Shown here one piece after another: positions 16,936-25,225 of a stretch of DNA of 64,000 bases. The stretch is from Cesiribacter sp964504565 (GTDB taxonomy: Bacteria > Bacteroidota > Bacteroidia > Cytophagales > Cyclobacteriaceae). A program made the translations under genes and the position numbers. The DNA lies in the NCBI GenBank assembly GCA_964504565.1, contig CAZDEY010000018.1, forward strand, positions 1-64,000, read 5' to 3'. Position 1 is the first letter of the stretch. Every line of letters begins with the position of its first letter. The notes beneath the pieces are model-generated. The model worked only from the letters and a program-made list of their open reading frames with translations. It did no database searches and was not told the origin of the DNA.

Positions 16936-18012
16936 ATGCACCATCAACCTTCCGCGCCGGCGCCTTTTAGTTATACCTATTCGCCCAATTTTCCGCAGTT
17001 GCTATACCAGCTAAACGCTTCCGTGGTGCTAAGTACCTACCAGAGCGGCAAGGTAGTGGTGTTTTCGGCCCCTACGGAAGAAAAACTGGTGCAACTGCCG
17101 CGCACCTTCAACAAACCTATGGGCCTGGCGTTCGATGGGCACCGGCTGGCCATAGCTACTAAAACCGAGGTGGTGGTTACCGCCAACGCTCCCGGCCTGG
17201 CCCCGCACTACCCGGCCAAGCCCAATACCTACGATGCCCTGTACGTGCCCCGCGCCACTTACTATACTGGCCCGCTGGATTTACACGACCTGCACTGGGC
17301 GGGCGGCGCGCTGCTGACCGTAAATACCGCGTTTAGCTGCTTGGGTTTAGTAGGCAGTCGCTACAGCTTTAGGCCGGTATGGAAACCAAAGTTTATAAAC
17401 GAACTAAAGCCCGAAGACCGCTGCCACCTAAACGGGCTACTGCTGGAAAACGGCAAACCCAAGTACGTAACCGCCCTGGGCCAAACCAACGCCCCCCGCG
17501 CCTGGAAGTCCGGTATGCTGAAGGGTGGCATTTTACTAGACGTTGACAGCCAGGAAGTGGTAGCCGCCGAACTGCCCGTTCCGCACTCGCCCCGCCGGTA
17601 CAAAAACCAGTTGTTGCTGTTGCTATCCGCTACTGGGGAGTTGGTTTCGGTGGAAGAAAGCACCGGCCGCTATGAGGTAATTACCCGCCTGCCCGGCTTT
17701 TTGCGCGGCATGAAGGTGGTGGGCGATTTAGCCCTGGTGGGCCTTAGCAAATTGCGTAAGGGCAGCGAGTTGTTTCAGGATGCGCCCATAGCCCGGCAGG
17801 AATTAATGTGCGGCCTGGTGGTGGTGCATATACCCAGTGGAAAGCAAGTGGCCTGGTTGCGCTACCAAAACTCGGCCGAAGAATTATACGATGTAGAGTT
17901 GCTGCCCCACCGGCGACCCAATATTCTAAATACCCAAAAAAATATCCATAAGCTATCGGTTGTTACGCCAAAAGAAGTATTTTGGAGTGCCGAAGAAGAA
18001 ACCGACAACTAA
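16936..18012 (+). CDS. TIGR03032 / DUF4915 family protein
   Basis: 358 residues from the ATG at 16936; a TTG at 16900 is in frame but adds an unlikely leader. The family signature is visible: an N-terminal FPQLLYQLNASVVLSTYQSGK, then LPRTFNKPMGLAFDG, then DLHDLHWAGGALLTVNTAFSCL, CHLNGLLLENGKPKYVTALG, and a C-terminal LYDVELLPHRRPNILN. The repeated strand blocks suggest a beta-propeller. No signal peptide, so it is probably cytoplasmic. The biochemical role of TIGR03032 proteins is not established as far as I know. It ends 22 bp before the FG-GAP gene on the same strand and is divergent from the PAS kinase. Confidence 0.85.
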   Translation: MHHQPSAPAPFSYTYSPNFPQLLYQLNASVVLSTYQSGKVVVFSAPTEEKLVQLPRTFNKPMGLAFDGHRLAIATKTEVVVTANAPGLAPHYPAKPNTYDALYVPRATYYTGPLDLHDLHWAGGALLTVNTAFSCLGLVGSRYSFRPVWKPKFINELKPEDRCHLNGLLLENGKPKYVTALGQTNAPRAWKSGMLKGGILLDVDSQEVVAAELPVPHSPRRYKNQLLLLLSATGELVSVEESTGRYEVITRLPGFLRGMKVVGDLALVGLSKLRKGSELFQDAPIARQELMCGLVVVHIPSGKQVAWLRYQNSAEELYDVELLPHRRPNILNTQKNIHKLSVVTPKEVFWSAEEETDN

Positions 18013-18034
18013 GCTGCTGAACCCAAATTTTTTT

Positions 18035-20869
18035 ATGAATATTTCTACCCTGCTCCATAACCGCCTGGCCGCCACCTACCAAAAACTGGCAGGCCGCTGC
18101 ACCAAACAACTAGAAGAAGGCGCATTTGCCGAACTAACCGCCCGCCGGCAGCGCCGCTACCTAAGCCGGCTGCTTAAGCTGGAGGCCAAACTAGGCATAC
18201 GCTCAACCGCCCGAATAAAACACTGGGCCTTGGCCGCCGCTATTGGGTTGGTAAGCCTGGGCAGCGCGCAGGGGCAGGCGCAAAAGCAGCAGCCGGAGCA
18301 ACAATTATTTAAAGGTAAATCGGCACTGGAAAGAAAAGTATTATTACGTAAGCACTTCAGTCAGGCTAGGCATAATCAATGGTTACGTAGTAATCTAAGT
18401 GAGATTAGTTTTAGTAAAGGTACTGAGGTTGGTGATGCTGCCAATGGCTTTTACCAATTTACCGACTTAGACGGCGACGGAGATTTAGATATTTTAGATT
18501 CCGGTTATTATTCCGAACCTAGAATATTCTTAAACAATGGCAGCGGCAACTATGCTACTATCCAAGATTTCCTGCCCTCCGGTGGATTTTATTCTAACGT
18601 TATAGCCGGAGATATAGATGGCGACGGTGATCAAGACCTTATACTGAACGAATACACATCGGAGAGTTATGGCTCAGCTATCTATTTAAACAATGGAAGT
18701 AACAACTTTTCTGAAACAATCGATATCAACGTTGAAGAAGGGTATGTGGTAGGTGTTGCAGATATAGATGGTGATGGTGATTACGAGGTAGCTTTTGGAG
18801 AGTATAACTACGACGGGGAATACAATTCTCAGAATAAAATTGTGTTCTATAACTATACTGATAACAATTGGTTGGAAGTAGCCGAACTAGCAGCTGTTGA
18901 TAATTTTTGGACTATAATTGTCCGGGATTTAAACAATGATTCTAAAGATGATATAATAATCAATAACAGGGAGGAGAGTTCTGCTGAGGTTTATATCAGT
19001 GATGGCAACTCATTTAGTTCAGCAATAAAGATTGATGCTGGCAGCCGACCTTATAGTTTAGATAGAATAGCGGTAGCTAACATAAATAGAGATGAATACC
19101 CTGATTTAGTATTATTGACCGATACCAAGCTGTATACGGCAATTTCAAATTCAGCCACTTCATTTAGCCTAAATGAAATACACAGCATAAACAGTAGCGA
19201 TGATTATATAGACTTCTCGGCCTTAGGTGCTGGAGACTTGGACGGAGACGGAGATGATGATATTGTATTCATGCCGGGGGTTAATAACGAAGCTAAGTTT
19301 CAGGTGCTTATAAATGAGTCCGGGTCATTCAGGGCGGGCTATTTAAGTGAAAAGCAGGGTAACTACGAAAGCTATAACCAGCTCTTTATAAAAGATTACG
19401 ATGGTGATGAAGTATATGAAATAATTTTCGTTAACTCACACTACAATCGGTTTTACGAGCCAAGCTCTGATGACAATTTTGCATTGCAAGAAAGTCCGCT
19501 AGATATAGTTGTCAGCTCTGGAGAAAGGTTAGCCTTAGCTGATACCGATAGTGATGGTGACATGGAAGTTCTGAGTGCAGGTTTGCCATTTATATGGGTA
19601 AATAATAACGGTAGGTTTAATCCTAAAACCATAGGACTTAATGATAATACTCTTCTTCAGAGTATAGAAGGTGCTCAGTTAGATGGAGATGGTAATTTGG
19701 ATATAGTACTAGAACCGTATGAAGGAGCTAAAATATTCATTCTTAAAGGTAATGGCGACAATACCTTTAAGGCTCCTGAGGAGTTGGTATATGAGCAAAG
19801 TGAATATGACGATGCTAGGGTCTATGGCTCTGAGATTGTAGACTTAGATGGTAATGGAACGCTGGATTTGTTCACGGGTATATCGTTAATCAACGATGAT
19901 GATGATACTTATGAGCGTAAAACTGGTGACCTGGCCTGGTATAATGATGGCAGTGCTAGCTTCGAGCCTCAACAAATAATCTTCGACGGCGAAGATCCTC
20001 TTGGTTTTATATCATATAGTTACGTAGCCATAATTGATAATTTTGACAAAGGTGACGAGCAGCCTGAATTTCTACGACTTCAAATTGATGAGGATTTTAA
20101 CAGGGATATTATTCTGTCAAAACTTACTGGAAACAAGTACCAAGATGTTGACACTTTGGTGAGAAACTTTGAGTTTTTAAGTTATCCACAAATTAAAGCT
20201 GCCGACTTAGATGAAGACGGTGATTTGGATGTAGTAGTAATTCAGACTGAATTAGGCGAACAAGGGTATGGTTTTGAGTCAATCTTGGTTTCTTACCTGA
20301 ATGATGGGAATGGTATATTCACTGCTGGCGAAGCTACTCAACTTGATGAGAGAATTTTTGATTATGCATTAGCTGATTTCGATAATGACAATATTCCGGA
20401 GCTAGCAGTTATTGACCCTTTTTCAGGCATTAATATTTATGCACTTGAAGAAGGAGCCTGGTCAACGGAACCTATTGCTACTTTTACAAGCTATTTTAAA
20501 GATCAGATCACTGTTGAAGATATAGATGGCGATGGAGATAACGATATTGCCGTATCTAGCTACTATTCTTCAGTAGAAGTCTGGTACAATAACCTAATAG
20601 CCAACCCCAACGGCTTACCCACTGCCTTAGAACAAAACATCCGCATCTTTCCTAACCCTTCAAGCGATAAGCTACATATTAGTCTGCCCAAGAATCTAGC
20701 CAAAGAAAACTGGCAGGTTTCGGTATATGATACTAGTGGGCGTCTTCAGGTCACTGAACAAGCCTCCACTTTGGAATCGGTTGATATAGAAAATCTGGCT
20801 ACGGGCATATACATTTTAAAGCTTAGCAACGGCCAAGATATATTTCAGCATAGGTTTATTAAAAATTAG
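18035..20869 (+). CDS. FG-GAP/VCBS repeat protein with T9SS C-terminal sorting domain
   Basis: 944 residues from ATG 18035. It has many FG-GAP/VCBS-type repeats with Ca2+-binding loops (DLDGDGDLDIL, DIDGDGDQDLI, DLDGDGDDDIV, DLDEDGDLDVV), consistent with a seven-bladed propeller or a pair of them. The last 80 residues are a type IX secretion sorting domain (IRIFPNPSSDKLHISL ... LATGIYILKLSNG). It is therefore exported by Sec and T9SS to the surface or medium. The hydrophobic export segment (HWALAAAIGLVSLGSAQG) starts only near residue 55, after a basic, helical leader rich in Arg/Lys/Leu. The leader is GC-richer than the repeat region, so the two may have different histories. Confidence 0.9.
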   Translation: MNISTLLHNRLAATYQKLAGRCTKQLEEGAFAELTARRQRRYLSRLLKLEAKLGIRSTARIKHWALAAAIGLVSLGSAQGQAQKQQPEQQLFKGKSALERKVLLRKHFSQARHNQWLRSNLSEISFSKGTEVGDAANGFYQFTDLDGDGDLDILDSGYYSEPRIFLNNGSGNYATIQDFLPSGGFYSNVIAGDIDGDGDQDLILNEYTSESYGSAIYLNNGSNNFSETIDINVEEGYVVGVADIDGDGDYEVAFGEYNYDGEYNSQNKIVFYNYTDNNWLEVAELAAVDNFWTIIVRDLNNDSKDDIIINNREESSAEVYISDGNSFSSAIKIDAGSRPYSLDRIAVANINRDEYPDLVLLTDTKLYTAISNSATSFSLNEIHSINSSDDYIDFSALGAGDLDGDGDDDIVFMPGVNNEAKFQVLINESGSFRAGYLSEKQGNYESYNQLFIKDYDGDEVYEIIFVNSHYNRFYEPSSDDNFALQESPLDIVVSSGERLALADTDSDGDMEVLSAGLPFIWVNNNGRFNPKTIGLNDNTLLQSIEGAQLDGDGNLDIVLEPYEGAKIFILKGNGDNTFKAPEELVYEQSEYDDARVYGSEIVDLDGNGTLDLFTGISLINDDDDTYERKTGDLAWYNDGSASFEPQQIIFDGEDPLGFISYSYVAIIDNFDKGDEQPEFLRLQIDEDFNRDIILSKLTGNKYQDVDTLVRNFEFLSYPQIKAADLDEDGDLDVVVIQTELGEQGYGFESILVSYLNDGNGIFTAGEATQLDERIFDYALADFDNDNIPELAVIDPFSGINIYALEEGAWSTEPIATFTSYFKDQITVEDIDGDGDNDIAVSSYYSSVEVWYNNLIANPNGLPTALEQNIRIFPNPSSDKLHISLPKNLAKENWQVSVYDTSGRLQVTEQASTLESVDIENLATGIYILKLSNGQDIFQHRFIKN

Positions 20870-20885
20870 AATATTAGTAGAAACA

Positions 20886-20926
20886 AAAGGGGGGCTGGAA
20901 ATTCACCAGCCCCCCCCTTTTTTTAC
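20886..20926 (+). terminator. terminator after the FG-GAP gene
   Basis: A GC-rich hairpin (GGGGGGCTGG / CCAGCCCCCC, 7-nt loop) followed by a T-run, just past the stop codon. It lies between convergent genes and is flanked by A's on the left, so it may serve both. Confidence 0.9.
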
Positions 20927-20936
20927 CTGTCAGCCA

Positions 20937-21686
20937 TTACACTGCCCCCATAACCGGCCGCTTTCCTCTCACTAAATTCTTCACTGGGGCTTCTTTCAGC
21001 CTTTGGCGGCTAATTAAAACTATATATCCGGCATTCAGCAAGAATACTACTACGCACAGCAGTTGCAAGAACTTCATTTCCGGGTAGTGCAAGAATACAA
21101 ATATGCTCATAAGGGTGTTCCCAATACCTTTACACCAAGCCGCCCGGGCTGAGTAATATACCTGATTTTTGCCCGAGGAAGCGTAGAACATAACGTACAG
21201 AAACGCCATAATTACGGTAATCATATAGGCCGAAGTGGCCCCCATAGCCGTATCGTAACCCTCTTGAAAGAAGAGGTAGAACGCGGGTACCCACAGCAGG
21301 GTAGCGGCAACTTCCCACCAGATAAACTTATTTTTAAACAGCGGGGTGCTCATTTGCTTTTTGCCGTACCGGAGAATGGTATAGAATATAAACAGATCCA
21401 GGAAAAACCAGATGCGCAGCCCCCACACAAACACTAAGCCCAGGTTAGTAGTAATCATAAAACCCCATACAAACTCCCAAGCCAGGTTAGAGGCACCGGC
21501 CGGGGCGGGCATCTCTACAAACTTATGCCGGAATGCATTTCGGATGATAAAGTAGTAGACTACATTCCAGAATATGGTGCCGGCCAAAATCAGTACTATA
21601 TCGGCAAGCGAGTAGTCGCAGAGGTTAACGTACTTAATTAGTTCCGGGTAGTGTTGGCACCAGTAGTGGGTTTCGGTCCAGTTCAT
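20937..21686 (-). CDS. polytopic membrane protein resembling Pyr4/PaxB-type terpene cyclases
   Basis: 249 residues with about seven transmembrane helices. Two stretches match what I know of Pyr4/PaxB-family integral-membrane terpene cyclases. One is SNLAWEFVWGF, with the acidic residue E71 in the N-x-x-W-E-F context. The other is IWFFLDLFIFYTILRYGKK, with D97 in a W-x-x-x-D helix followed by a YG-K turn. Length (about 240) also fits. Those fungal enzymes protonate epoxide-bearing prenyl chains on meroterpenoids. It is the last gene of a tight operon with a membrane protein (6 bp upstream) and an MpaB/Lcp-type oxygenase. Assignment is by pattern only; a plain transporter or DUF membrane protein is the alternative. 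Confidence 0.6.
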   Translation of the reverse strand: MNWTETHYWCQHYPELIKYVNLCDYSLADIVLILAGTIFWNVVYYFIIRNAFRHKFVEMPAPAGASNLAWEFVWGFMITTNLGLVFVWGLRIWFFLDLFIFYTILRYGKKQMSTPLFKNKFIWWEVAATLLWVPAFYLFFQEGYDTAMGATSAYMITVIMAFLYVMFYASSGKNQVYYSARAAWCKGIGNTLMSIFVFLHYPEMKFLQLLCVVVFLLNAGYIVLISRQRLKEAPVKNLVRGKRPVMGAV

Positions 21687-21692
21687 AGCAAA

Positions 21693-22400
21693 TTAAGGTA
21701 AAAGGGTATAGGCTAGCACGGCGCTTACTCCAATCCAGACGCCTTCAATCACTCCCAAGGCAATAGCTGAGCGGTTGTCCGACTTAGGCCTAATAAAGCG
21801 AACTACTATCAGTGGCAAGCTGGCGGCAATCAGCCCTTCGCAAAGAATTATGTAGTAGGGTGCATTATAAAGCATGCTGCAGTTTTGGTAGAACCACCAA
21901 CCGGCCTGTTTCGCCAGATGCTCGTATAGCGGAATATAGAGAGCCCCGGAGATGCCCATAGCAAAAATGGCGACTATCGTTCCCCACTTTTTTACCGCCA
22001 GGTAACTCATATACCCTAGTTGGGTAAGGGCAATTGCCCAGCTAAGTGGCATGTACAAAGGGGAACTCCACAACTTGGGGCCATCGGGGTAAACCAAGGC
22101 ACTAATAGTCTGCACTGAATAATTATCGGCCCAGAGTTCCATAATTCCGGCTATAGTACCAAACAGCAGAAGCCTTAGTAAAAAGCGATTTCCCTTTACC
22201 CAGGCGTAGCCTAAGTACAGAAAGAAGGACGGTACGGTAATAAGGTAAACGGCCAATTGCCCGGCCTCCAGCCACGCACTAATCGCCGACCACAGCACCA
22301 TTATACCTTGGGTAATAAAAATAAAGCGCGAGGTTGAGGCTGAAGTATAGGGGCACTGCAGCGTCTTGGTCTGGTTTTTATTGAGTAAAAGTGAACTCAT
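21693..22400 (-). CDS. polytopic membrane protein, unassigned, in the oxygenase operon
   Basis: 235 residues with about seven hydrophobic segments. Distinct conserved-looking stretches are GIMELWADNYSV, GPKLWSSPLYMPLSWAIALTQLGY and YNAPYYIILCEGLI. The polar and aromatic residues inside membrane segments (E/W/D/N, YNAPYY) suggest a membrane enzyme rather than a simple channel. The spacing of the PLYMPLSW block is loosely like the core of CruF-type carotenoid hydratases, but I cannot assign it. It lies 3 bp after the oxygenase gene and 6 bp before the Pyr4-like gene, so it is almost certainly co-translated with both. Confidence 0.7.
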   Translation of the reverse strand: MSSLLLNKNQTKTLQCPYTSASTSRFIFITQGIMVLWSAISAWLEAGQLAVYLITVPSFFLYLGYAWVKGNRFLLRLLLFGTIAGIMELWADNYSVQTISALVYPDGPKLWSSPLYMPLSWAIALTQLGYMSYLAVKKWGTIVAIFAMGISGALYIPLYEHLAKQAGWWFYQNCSMLYNAPYYIILCEGLIAASLPLIVVRFIRPKSDNRSAIALGVIEGVWIGVSAVLAYTLLP

Positions 22401-22403
22401 AGC

Positions 22404-23651
22404 TTAGTTTAATTTCCAGTCTTGTTTTAGAGAAGGCGGGATATAGAAGTGCTGGTTTTTGCCTTCGTTGTACAGATTAAGGTAGCCCTGAAGCAACTTC
22501 TGATTAAATACCGATACTACTTCCTGTACTATCCGGGAGTGTTCTTCCATCTCGTTTATTGCGGAACAGAACAAATGGCTAAGCTTCATTATCAGCATCC
22601 CCTTAATGTTATGCTGGTGTTCAAGTCCTAAATACCCGGCAACATCGTGGCCGATAGCCTGGCTTATATCATCCATAAAGTACCACAGCATATACTCCGG
22701 CACATCATCAAACAGGGTTCCGGGCACCATATGCTGCATAAACTCAATACAAGCCTGGGTTAGCATTTTACCGTCGTCCGAGGGGGCGGCCTGCCGCTTC
22801 ATTATGGTAATGCCCAATTCCCAGCCTTCTTCAAACGTATCAACCAACAAATCTTCGTGTAAGCCCATTAAATGGCCTACTACTTTCCAGATGTGCATAT
22901 AGCCATTCTGCTCCTCCGGGCTCAGGTCAATACCAAATTGGCGTAAGCCATCCAGAATAAGCGCGCTGAACGACATAAGCGTGCCGGCCATATCTTCCTG
23001 ATTAATGGGCTCGCCGTAGTAGGAAGAATTCCAGATAGGCTGGTCTGGCGCGTGCGGATGCCGTAGAAAATAGCGGATAGAAGCGTGAATTAACCTAACC
23101 TTTTGAATGGTAATAACTCCGTGCCCGCCGGCTTGCATGCCGCCCGGGGCCAGTACATTTACTACCATCTGGGCCGTTTCCATTAACCTTCGGGTTAAGG
23201 GGTTAATATTTCCCTTGGGGGCACTTAGTCGGCCGGTTTGGGCCAATACGTGAGCTCCTTTAGCACAGGCATAACACAAGGGTAAAGATTTAACCGTGAG
23301 CAAGGTACTGATTTCCGGCCCGTACCGGCTATATACCCGTTGGCCGACTTTAACTAATTCCGGGTTTAACCAGTTGGGTAGCTCGGCAGTCTCCTGAAAA
23401 TATTTTTGCAGAATACTGGCCAGGCCGGGTGGTAAGTGGTTAAAGGTATTGACTGTAACACTGCTATTGCTGGTAAGGGTAGCAAAAACATCGCGCATAT
23501 TGGCCAGGTAGCCCGATTGGATTATTCGGCTTACCACCTCATCGCCCAGGGGGTCGGTTTGCGCCCGTTTGTAGTCTAATAAGGTATTGGACCAGCTTGG
23601 TTTGTTCTTCTGAAGGGGGCTTGAATTAATGGTTGCGTCGGGTGAATCCAT
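22404..23651 (-). CDS. oxygenase MpaB / latex-clearing-protein type (DUF2236)
   Basis: 415 residues, mostly alpha-helical, no signal peptide. It carries the DUF2236 signatures of haem-b oxygenases of the MpaB/Lcp group: IQKVRLIHASIRYFLR (R186, H189, R193) and MHIWKVVGHLMGLHEDLL (H253, H260, H265), whose His/Arg residues surround the haem in this family. Known relatives cleave C=C bonds in isoprenoid chains: Lcp acts on polyisoprene and fungal MpaB on the farnesyl tail of a mycophenolic acid precursor. An isoprenoid substrate is therefore the simplest inference. It is the first gene of the three-gene operon, divergent from the TlpA-like gene with about 240 bp between them. Confidence 0.85.
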   Translation of the reverse strand: MDSPDATINSSPLQKNKPSWSNTLLDYKRAQTDPLGDEVVSRIIQSGYLANMRDVFATLTSNSSVTVNTFNHLPPGLASILQKYFQETAELPNWLNPELVKVGQRVYSRYGPEISTLLTVKSLPLCYACAKGAHVLAQTGRLSAPKGNINPLTRRLMETAQMVVNVLAPGGMQAGGHGVITIQKVRLIHASIRYFLRHPHAPDQPIWNSSYYGEPINQEDMAGTLMSFSALILDGLRQFGIDLSPEEQNGYMHIWKVVGHLMGLHEDLLVDTFEEGWELGITIMKRQAAPSDDGKMLTQACIEFMQHMVPGTLFDDVPEYMLWYFMDDISQAIGHDVAGYLGLEHQHNIKGMLIMKLSHLFCSAINEMEEHSRIVQEVVSVFNQKLLQGYLNLYNEGKNQHFYIPPSLKQDWKLN

Positions 23652-23894
23652 AGGTTCAGGTAGCTATATAAGTAACAGGCCTGAAGTTATTAATTCATAG
23701 CTGGTTAAGGCCAACGCTGTAATATTATTAACAAAAGCAAAAGCATTAGGTAAGGTAACTAAAGCTTTCGGCCGGTCTTAGGCTACTAAAGGCTTATACT
23801 TATAGATTAACCAATGTATTAATTCGAAAAAAAGTAAACGATTTGGGGGTAAATTTTCGTTTCAGCTTCAGAATATAGATATATTGATTGCTAT

Positions 23895-24386
23895 ATGAAG
23901 AAAATTATTTTTCTGTTAAGTACAGTTCTTATAGGTAGTTTAGCTGTACAAGCCCCGGCGCAGCAGGTTGAGGTGGTAAAAATGAATAAGCTGGAAAGCA
24001 TTATGGCTGCTCCGGAAAAGGGAGTTAAGGTGGTGAACTTCTGGGCTACCTGGTGCCGCCCCTGCGTGGCCGAACTTCCGCACTTTGAAGAAACCTACCA
24101 GAACCAGAAAGCCAACGGCATGGAACTGGTTTTAATTACCCTGGATGATGTGGAAGACCTGGAGCGTAGGGTGCAGCCGTTTGTAAGTAAAAAGAATTTA
24201 ACCGCTCAAGTATACTTGCTTGATGAAACCGATCAGAATAAATTTATTAACGCTATTGATCCTGACTGGGGCGGGGCCATACCGGCCACTATAGTAATTG
24301 CCGCTAACGGCGAACGTACCTTATACGAAAAGCCCCTTACTGCCCAAGAACTGGAGAATTCGGTTAAGCCGTACTTAGTTAATTAG
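23895..24386 (+). CDS. TlpA-like thioredoxin-fold protein, exported
   Basis: 163 residues with a signal peptide (MKKIIFLLSTVLIGSLAVQAPAQ). The thioredoxin active site is NFWATWCRPCVAELPHFEE (CRPC), followed by the cis-Pro strand AIPATIVIAANG. It is a periplasmic thiol-disulfide oxidoreductase of the TlpA/ResA type, reducing or isomerising disulfides in exported proteins; the partner is unknown. A second thioredoxin-fold gene follows 90 bp downstream after a low-complexity stretch, so the two may act together. Confidence 0.9.
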   Translation: MKKIIFLLSTVLIGSLAVQAPAQQVEVVKMNKLESIMAAPEKGVKVVNFWATWCRPCVAELPHFEETYQNQKANGMELVLITLDDVEDLERRVQPFVSKKNLTAQVYLLDETDQNKFINAIDPDWGGAIPATIVIAANGERTLYEKPLTAQELENSVKPYLVN

Positions 24387-24476
24387 ACGTGAGATAGGAG
24401 ATTTGAGACATGAGATTTCCATCATCCAAATACCATATACCTTGTACTTATTACTAACTACTAACTACCAATAAAC
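24387..24476. repeat. low-complexity GAGATTTGAGAC-type intergenic repeat
   Basis: Degenerate units such as GAGATAGGAGATTTGAGACATGAGATT followed by ACTAACTACTAAC-like runs fill the gap between the two thioredoxin-fold genes. The same style recurs at 42.9 kb. Confidence 0.5.
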
Positions 24477-25091
24477 ATGAAGAACACATTTTCACTTTTA
24501 GGAGCCCTGATGTTAGCCGTAGGCTTATGGGCGTTTACGGCTGGGCCGGGCTATCAGGTTGGCGATTACGTTAAAGATTTTTCGCTGAAGAATGTTAATG
24601 GTTCTACCCTGAGCCTGGCAAGTATGAAAGATGCCAAAGGGGCTATTGTAGTATTCACTTGTAACACCTGTCCGTATTCAATAAAGTACGAGCAGCGCAT
24701 AATTGATCTGCACAATAAATATGCTAGCCAAGGCTACCCGGTTGTAGCTATAAACCCCAACAGCGAGAAGGTGCAGCCGGGCGATAGCTTTAAAGCCATG
24801 CAGGAGCGGGCTAAAGAATACAACTATCCGTTTGCATACCTGCGCGACGAAAGCCAGGAAGTAGCCCAGGCTTTTGGTGCCAGCCGTACCCCGCATGTGT
24901 ATTTGTTAGAGAAAGATACCAAGGGTTGGAAGGTAGCCTACATTGGGGCTATCGATAACAACCATAAAGATGCCGACGCTGCCGACCAAAAGTACGTTGA
25001 GGCGGCTATTAAAGACCTGCAAGCCGGCAAACAACCCGCCGAAGCCGAAACCAAAGCCATAGGCTGCACCATCAAGTGGAAAGCAAGTTAG
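24477..25091 (+). CDS. AhpC/TSA-like thioredoxin-family protein, exported
   Basis: 204 residues. An N-terminal hydrophobic stretch (LLGALMLAVGLWAFTAG) acts as signal peptide or anchor. The domain is peroxiredoxin-like (GDYVKDFSLKNVNGSTLSL, then VVFTCNTCPYSIKYEQRI). The active-site motif is CNTC, not the classical peroxiredoxin Thr-x-x-Cys, which places it in the PRX-like group of thioredoxin-family proteins common in Bacteroidota. A C-terminal IGCTIKWK gives a further Cys. Probably a periplasmic redox protein; its activity as peroxidase or disulfide reductase is not clear from sequence. Confidence 0.85.
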   Translation: MKNTFSLLGALMLAVGLWAFTAGPGYQVGDYVKDFSLKNVNGSTLSLASMKDAKGAIVVFTCNTCPYSIKYEQRIIDLHNKYASQGYPVVAINPNSEKVQPGDSFKAMQERAKEYNYPFAYLRDESQEVAQAFGASRTPHVYLLEKDTKGWKVAYIGAIDNNHKDADAADQKYVEAAIKDLQAGKQPAEAETKAIGCTIKWKAS

Positions 25092-25225
25092 TGTGGTGAT
25101 GTGTTGATTTGGTGATGTGCTGATTTGGCGATGCGATAATTTGGTAATTGAACCCCGGGTAGTTTTGGCTGCTTGGGGTTTTTTAGTAGAAATAAGTAGT
25201 AATTTGAGAAATAAAAATTCTCTAT

